Positions 62,501-64,000 of a stretch of 64,000 nt of DNA are shown here, piece by piece. A program made the translations under genes and the position numbers. The stretch comes from Petaurus breviceps papuanus. Lineage: Eukaryota; Chordata; Mammalia; Diprotodontia; Petauridae. The notes beneath the pieces were generated by a model. The model was not told the origin of the DNA. It searched no databases and saw only the letters and a list, made by a program, of their open reading frames with translations. How positions within the stretch are numbered: position 1 is the stretch's first letter; every line of letters starts with the position of its first letter. The stretch is from NCBI GenBank assembly GCA_028583685.1, contig JAMXIF010001253.1, positions 35,865,088 to 35,929,087 on the forward strand. The letters are read 5' to 3'.

Positions 62501-62773
62501 ATTAGAATGTACAGTTCAGGATGGAATATGACATAGCCTAAGAAGTAAATGAAATCTTTATCCTGACTACATTTTTTTTTTTTAGCATCTCAAAAACTAC
62601 CCCATTTTACCTCTTTTTTGTTTCAGGTGATTGATGTGAAGAGGAGTTATGTAAATATGACAGCCAATAAGATTGAGATTACAATGAGAAAAGCTGAACC
62701 TATGCAGTGGGCAAGGCTTGAATTACCTTCACCCAAAATACAAGATGAAAAAAAAGAAGATATAGCAGATTGA
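35438..62773 (+). CDS. CHORDC1: CHORDC1 (CHP1/morgana), HSP90 co-chaperone; 11 coding exons, 333 aa
   Basis: Joined exons: 35438-35501, 46427-46476, 53775-53831, 54476-54636, 54918-55021, 55689-55747, 56915-56985, 57869-57974, 61596-61715, 62284-62346, 62627-62773. All introns are GT-AG and phases agree. The product is 333 aa; from memory human CHORDC1 is 332 aa and nearly identical. CHORD1 spans about residues 5-64, with Cys/His ligands C5, C10, C24, H27, C42, C43, C59 and H64. CHORD2 spans about 158-217, with C158, C163, C177, H180, C195, C196, C212 and H217. The CS (p23-like) domain spans about 228-317, followed by a charged tail. Known family role: cytosolic zinc-binding HSP90 partner that restrains ROCK kinases and centrosome duplication and is induced by stress. 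The start has G at -3 and keeps the conserved [11 protein letters not shown]-terminus. All zinc ligands are present, so the gene looks functional. Confidence 0.97.
35522..37520. other. CHORDC1 intron 1, 5' part
   Basis: CT-rich promoter-proximal sequence to about 35960, then AT-rich sequence. I see no repeat I can name and no second exon. Confidence 0.5.
37520..38155 (-). mobile_element. Old L1 ORF2 3' fragment
   Basis: Inverted L1 blocks: 'CCTATTGATGGGCATGTACATTG', 'GGTCAAAGGGAATGTACATTTAG', 'CCAAACTCCATCAGTGCCCCAGG'. Heavily decayed. Confidence 0.7.
38215..39500 (+). mobile_element. LINE-2 fragment (1.3 kb)
   Basis: 'GCAGCTGATACTGTTGACTCCC', 'CTCAAAACAGAACTCATTATTG', 'CAAGGCTCAGTTCGGGTGCTACC' in L2 order, ending 'CTAGCATACTGCCTGATACTTAAG'. 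TA microsatellite at 38914-38950. Confidence 0.75.
39560..41330 (-). mobile_element. Old CR1/L3-type LINE mosaic with inserts
   Basis: Inverted blocks: 'GACAAGATCTTGGATCCAG', 'GCAAAATTGAAACTGAATTTTCCCTTTTCTG' and 'CCTTCTTGGGTCTTCCTCTTG'. Interrupted by a fragment of the family at 32450 (39795-39910) and a MIR-like SINE (40555-40745). The family name is a low-confidence inference. Confidence 0.45.
41340..42835 (-). mobile_element. Old L1 3' part with MAR1-like SINE inside
   Basis: 'TTGACCTCCTTGGGCTATATGCC' and 'GCTCCATCAGCAGTGCATTAGTG' are inverted L1 ORF2/3' blocks. Sequence resumes after the SINE at 42573 with 'GATATTAGCCCTCTATTG'. A SINE fragment with CCA/C repeats lies at 41595-41750. Confidence 0.65.
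42337..42572 (-). mobile_element. MAR1-like CORE-SINE
   Basis: 'GTTCAGTTGTTTCAGTCATATCTGATTC' at the left, 'GATGAGGAAACTGAC', and 'CCATCTAGCTTCCC' at the right, inverted. Confidence 0.85.
42836..43800. other. Intron 1: short L1 and MIR fragments
   Basis: 42836-42960 is a + strand L1 ORF2 fragment; 43270-43400 is MIR-like. The remainder is not recognised. Confidence 0.5.
43801..44212 (+). mobile_element. CR1/L3-type LINE fragment
   Basis: 'GTGCCTCAAGAATTTGTTCTTGGTCCTGGAATG' then 'TTTGTCAGTGACTTATTTATC' matches the nucleotide pattern of CR1/L3 RT ('VLGP.LFNIFISDL'). Decayed. It continues after the SINE to about 44530. Confidence 0.6.
44226..44392 (-). mobile_element. WSINE-like SINE with 13-bp target duplication
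   Basis: Inverted: T-run, AAAGCAATTGGGGTTAAGTA, ending CTACCTGGCCGCC. CCTAATGTAATCT is repeated at 44213-44225 and 44393-44405. Confidence 0.9.
44530..46150 (+). mobile_element. Old L1 ORF2 end, split by old repeat
   Basis: L1 at 44560-44828 ('GGAAAGCAGTTTGGAAAAGTTACAG') continues at 45465 ('ATACTATTTGACCTAATAATATACTAGG'). The interval 44829-45460 is another member of the family at 32450. Confidence 0.65.
46427..46476 (+). CDS. CHORDC1: CHORDC1 exon 2
   Basis: A 50-nt exon after a pyrimidine tract ending TTTTCCAG; donor GTAGGC at 46477. Completes codon 22 and encodes [17 protein letters not shown], with CHORD1 ligands C24 and H27. Ends in phase 0. Confidence 0.97.
46477..47019. other. CHORDC1 intron 2, 5' part
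   Basis: No repeat or gene recognised; likewise 46151-46426 before exon 2. Confidence 0.4.
47020..48360 (+). repeat. Old LINE-related repeat family, member 3, with L2 3' end
   Basis: 47180-47520 is a LINE-2 3' fragment ('GCTTAGCATGGTTCCTGGAACACAGTAAG'). 47530-48360 is the family of 32450 ('GGAGGCCAGTGTCACTGGATCC', 'GGGAGGTGACATGGTCAGAC', 'GGAGAGACTTGAGACAGGCAG'). Confidence 0.65.
48361..49400 (+). repeat. Further part of the same family plus unassigned insert
   Basis: 48955-49360 continues family-like text ('GAGAATCATTAGCCTGAAGATGATAATTGAATCC', then a second 'ACATTTATTAGGTGCTTTCTATGTGCC'). 48400-48950 is an insert I do not recognise. Confidence 0.5.
49401..50460. other. CHORDC1 intron 2, unassigned
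   Basis: No gene; no repeat I can name. Confidence 0.35.
50470..50650 (+). mobile_element. CORE-SINE 3' fragment
   Basis: 'GGAGAAGGAAATGGCAAACCACTCCAGTATC' followed by 'TGGTCTGGCATGCTGTAGTCCATAGGATCATGAAGG'. Confidence 0.75.
50720..51250 (+). mobile_element. CR1/L3-type LINE 3' part
   Basis: 'GATGAAATTTAATAGAAATGTGAAGTC' and 'TTATGTTCAGATCTGGGCACCATATTTTAGG' are CR1/L3 3' blocks. Confidence 0.6.
51735..51900 (+). repeat. MIR-type SINE
   Basis: 'TTATGTGACCTTGGGCAAATGGCTTCCCC' and 'AGCAGTTGGACTAGGTTACAATTTC'. Confidence 0.7.
51901..52560. other. CHORDC1 intron 2, weak repeat signal
   Basis: Possibly an old LINE ('TCCTTATATAAAATCTAATGTGCC'). Nothing firm. Confidence 0.35.
52561..53110 (-). 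mobile_element. Old L1 3' UTR fragment
   Basis: Inverted L1 tail: 'CTTCTGAGCTTCAGTTCTG' to 'TTCCTGCTTCTCACTTCACTCTACATCAGTTCC'. Confidence 0.6.
53775..53831 (+). CDS. CHORDC1: CHORDC1 exon 3 (57 nt, in phase both sides)
   Basis: Encodes residues 39-57, [19 protein letters not shown], with the paired ligands C42 and C43. Acceptor TTTCATAG, donor GTAAGT at 53832. Both boundaries are phase 0, so skipping would keep the frame but remove two CHORD1 zinc ligands. Confidence 0.97.
54476..54636 (+). CDS. CHORDC1: CHORDC1 exon 4
   Basis: 161 nt. Begins [15 protein letters not shown], finishing CHORD1 (C59, H64), then runs into the linker ending AIKRP. The acceptor is AATAG and the donor GTATAC, the weakest donor of the gene. 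Compared with the human protein as I remember it, there is one extra residue in the TTSEKKEL stretch. Confidence 0.96.
54918..55021 (+). CDS. CHORDC1: CHORDC1 exon 5
   Basis: 104 nt of inter-CHORD linker. Begins (S)[20 protein letters not shown], then [14 protein letters not shown]. The acceptor is CTCTAG and the donor GTAAGA. Predicted helical and charged; it carries no zinc ligands. Confidence 0.96.
55689..55747 (+). CDS. CHORDC1: CHORDC1 exon 6
   Basis: 59 nt. Encodes [20 protein letters not shown], an acidic stretch followed by the first two CHORD2 ligands, C158 and C163. Acceptor ATTTCAG, donor GTAAAT at 55748. Confidence 0.96.
56915..56985 (+). CDS. CHORDC1: CHORDC1 exon 7
   Basis: 71 nt. 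Begins [12 protein letters not shown] and continues [11 protein letters not shown] plus two bases of a Gly codon. Holds CHORD2 ligands C177 and H180 and mirrors exon 2 of CHORD1. Acceptor TTCCAAAG, donor GTAAGC. Confidence 0.96.
57869..57974 (+). CDS. CHORDC1: CHORDC1 exon 8
   Basis: 106 nt. Begins [15 protein letters not shown], with C195 and C196, and ends [10 protein letters not shown] after C212 and H217. Completes CHORD2 in one exon, whereas the matching part of CHORD1 is split over exons 3 and 4. Acceptor TTTAAAG, donor GTAAGT. Confidence 0.96.
57975..58888. other. CHORDC1 intron 8, 5' part
   Basis: An old inverted L1 fragment at about 58580-58760 ('CTTTGACCTCCTTGGTCAAAGTAATGC'). The rest is AT-rich and unassigned. 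Confidence 0.5.
58889..59367 (-). mobile_element. LTR fragment, same family, in CHORDC1 intron 8
   Basis: Fossil. Highly similar to 2585-3060, reading on the - strand, antisense to CHORDC1. Both extreme ends seen in the solo LTR at 2551-3077 are missing here. It includes the inverted TATATAAGCCC box near 59225. Confidence 0.85.
59700..60670 (+). repeat. Two MIR fragments in intron 8
   Basis: 59735-59870 ('CTTGTTTTACAGATTAGGAAACTTAGGCTC') and 60205-60420 ('CTGCTATGTGCCAGGCACTCTGCTAAGC', 'GTCACACAGCTAGTAAGTGTC'). The tail at 60610-60665 resembles the MIR 3' end. Confidence 0.8.
60671..61595. other. CHORDC1 intron 8, 3' part
   Basis: AT-rich, no recognised repeat, no extra exon. Confidence 0.4.
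61596..61715 (+). CDS. CHORDC1: CHORDC1 exon 9
   Basis: 120 nt, 40 codons, phase 0 on both sides. Begins [20 protein letters not shown], the first strands of the CS domain, and ends KANSTL. Acceptor GCTACAG, donor GTGAGT. Confidence 0.97.
62284..62346 (+). CDS. CHORDC1: CHORDC1 exon 10
   Basis: 63 nt, 21 codons, phase 0. Begins [20 protein letters not shown], the middle of the CS domain. Acceptor TTTCAG, donor GTAAGT. Confidence 0.97.
62627..62773 (+). CDS. CHORDC1: CHORDC1 exon 11 (terminal coding part)
   Basis: Begins [20 protein letters not shown], completing the CS domain with the conserved [13 protein letters not shown] segment, then a charged tail ending KKEDIAD and TGA at 62771-62773. 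Acceptor TTTCAG. The last 15 residues differ most from the human protein, as is usual for this tail. Confidence 0.97.
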   Translation: MIDVKRSYVNMTANKIEITMRKAEPMQWARLELPSPKIQDEKKEDIAD

Positions 62774-64000
62774 GAGCAAAGGAGTGGGGGGAGGGACGGG
62801 ACATTAGTTATTGCCTGTTTTGAGATTCCTAATACTGTGTGGTGGAGTGGTGACTTGCTATTGTAATCATATACACGCATAGATACATATGTATGTGTGC
62901 ACATACATGTTATTAATATGGCATTCCAGACCTAGTCAAAAATAGATTCCTAGAAATCAAAATCTTTTCTTCTTTTCCCAAATTCCTTTGGACTAAAAAT
63001 GGGAGTGTTCTTGTTGTTTAAATATTGAACTTACTAAATTCCTGAGTCAGAAAAAGAAAGATCTCTCCCCTTAACATCGTTCAGTACTTTTCAGTATCAT
63101 AGTCATATTAATGGGAGAAACAGGAAGGGGACATTTCATGTGATTCTTCATCTCACTTTTTGTCACTGTAGTACTATGGAATATAAGGGTTTTATTCAAT
63201 TCTTTTAGGTGTTTGGGTTCCATAGTTTTAGGTGGGGGGGAGGGGCTTTTAGCAGCAGAATTTGTTTCCTGTTTCAAGTCACATGTCACATGGTATAAGT
63301 AAAATAGGCTATTAAAATAGGATGGACAATTTTTTCCAGAAGGGTATTCTTAGAGGTGATGAGAATAGTAATGAAAAGGGAGTTTGTATGAAGTTTAATT
63401 TGTAAAAAAAAATAATAATAATAATTGCAGCTAGCTTCCCTGTGCTAATTCTGTTTCTTACCAAGCAGTCTGATTGTTACTGCTAAGATTCATTGGGAGT
63501 GGACGGGAAAGGGTTGATATATAGAATTTGAAAGTATCAATTTGGTCCTGATTTACTATTTTATATAAAAATTATGTTAAATGACTATCTTGTGTGATTA
63601 TTTAAATATCTCAAGGCTCTATTAATTTTTATGTGTGTTATACCTACAGCAATTGACTCATTCACACCATATGAGTTTACCATGCAGCCTGGTGAATTAT
63701 ATTGGAAACTATTTTGCAAGATTTTGGAATTTTTAGCTTAGAAAAGAAAGGACTAAGGGGAAAATGATAGCTGCCTTCAGATGTTTGAAGGACTATCAAG
63801 TAGAAGGCAGTGGCTTGTTTTTTTTCTCTGTGACTCCAGAGGGCAGAACTTGGAACCATAGGTACATATTATAAAGTAGGCAGATGTGCTTAGAATTTTA
63901 AAAAAATTAATGATGAAGTTTATTCAAAAATGAAATGGACTGTCTCATAGGATGTAATGATTTTTCTGATAATTGCAGGTGTTCACCGTAGATTACTGTT
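62774..64000 (+). other. CHORDC1: CHORDC1 3' UTR and/or downstream sequence
   Basis: AT-rich sequence after the stop codon. I see no convincing AATAAA followed by a GT-rich element before the window ends, so the transcript probably continues past 64000. The last ~250 bases resemble the 3' end of a CR1/L3 LINE. Confidence 0.6.
63755..64000 (+). mobile_element. CR1/L3-type LINE 3' end downstream of CHORDC1 stop
   Basis: 'AATGATAGCTGCCTTCAGATGTTTGAAGGACTATCA' and 'ATGAAATGGACTGTCTCATAGGATG' match the CR1/L3 3' end also seen near 15690-15900 and 51130. Confidence 0.55.

Noticed and set aside
63405-63425. AATAAT run as CHORDC1 polyadenylation signal
   Set aside because: No exact AATAAA and no downstream GT-rich element; the transcript end cannot be placed.

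Overview
The window is a piece of a marsupial nuclear genome. It is AT-rich and intron-rich, and it is filled with LINE-1, LINE-2, CR1/L3 and MIR remnants, CORE-SINEs whose tail resembles the marsupial MAR1 type, and tRNA-like SINEs starting GGGGCGGCC that resemble the WSINE type of Australian marsupials. An Australidelphian (for example a dasyurid) is my best guess, but the species is inference only.

Only one host protein-coding gene can be supported: CHORDC1 (CHP1/morgana), an HSP90 co-chaperone with two zinc-binding CHORD domains and a CS domain. It lies on the + strand from a CpG-rich promoter (about 34750-35520) to the stop codon at 62771-62773. All eleven coding exons are visible, every junction is GT-AG, the phases agree, and the joined reading frame gives 333 residues. 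A very strong heat-shock element (five perfect alternating GAA/TTC units) sits about 125-150 bp upstream of the ATG, which fits the known stress induction of this gene. The 3' UTR runs to or beyond the window end.

Bases 1-34700 are intergenic and made of nested transposable elements. Two young, closely related LINE-type elements on the - strand carry ORF1: 1-1643, cut by the window edge with ORF1 open throughout, and 27291-30133, complete. The second has a 15-bp target duplication, sits inside an older LINE-2, and has 5' UTR + ORF1 + 3' UTR but no ORF2, so it looks like a HAL1 ('half-L1') element. An older relative (about 5485-10720) was split by an endogenous-retrovirus-like element with a pair of LTRs (6768-8558). 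Related LTRs occur at 2551-3077 (solo, 5-bp target duplication), 21635-22237 (inside LINE-2) and about 58889-59367 (inside CHORDC1 intron 8). A dimeric SINE (12269-12572) moved as one unit.

Bases 35502-62626 are the CHORDC1 introns. Intron 1 (10.9 kb) and intron 2 (7.3 kb) hold most of the repeats. The introns between exons 3 and 8 are short and nearly repeat-free. A 10-N gap at 26567-26576 is flanked by identical 47-bp copies and is probably an assembly artefact.

I found no second host gene, no RNA gene and no CRISPR-like or otherwise undescribed system. The most interesting items are the promoter heat-shock array, the complete ORF1-only LINE, and the dimeric SINE.
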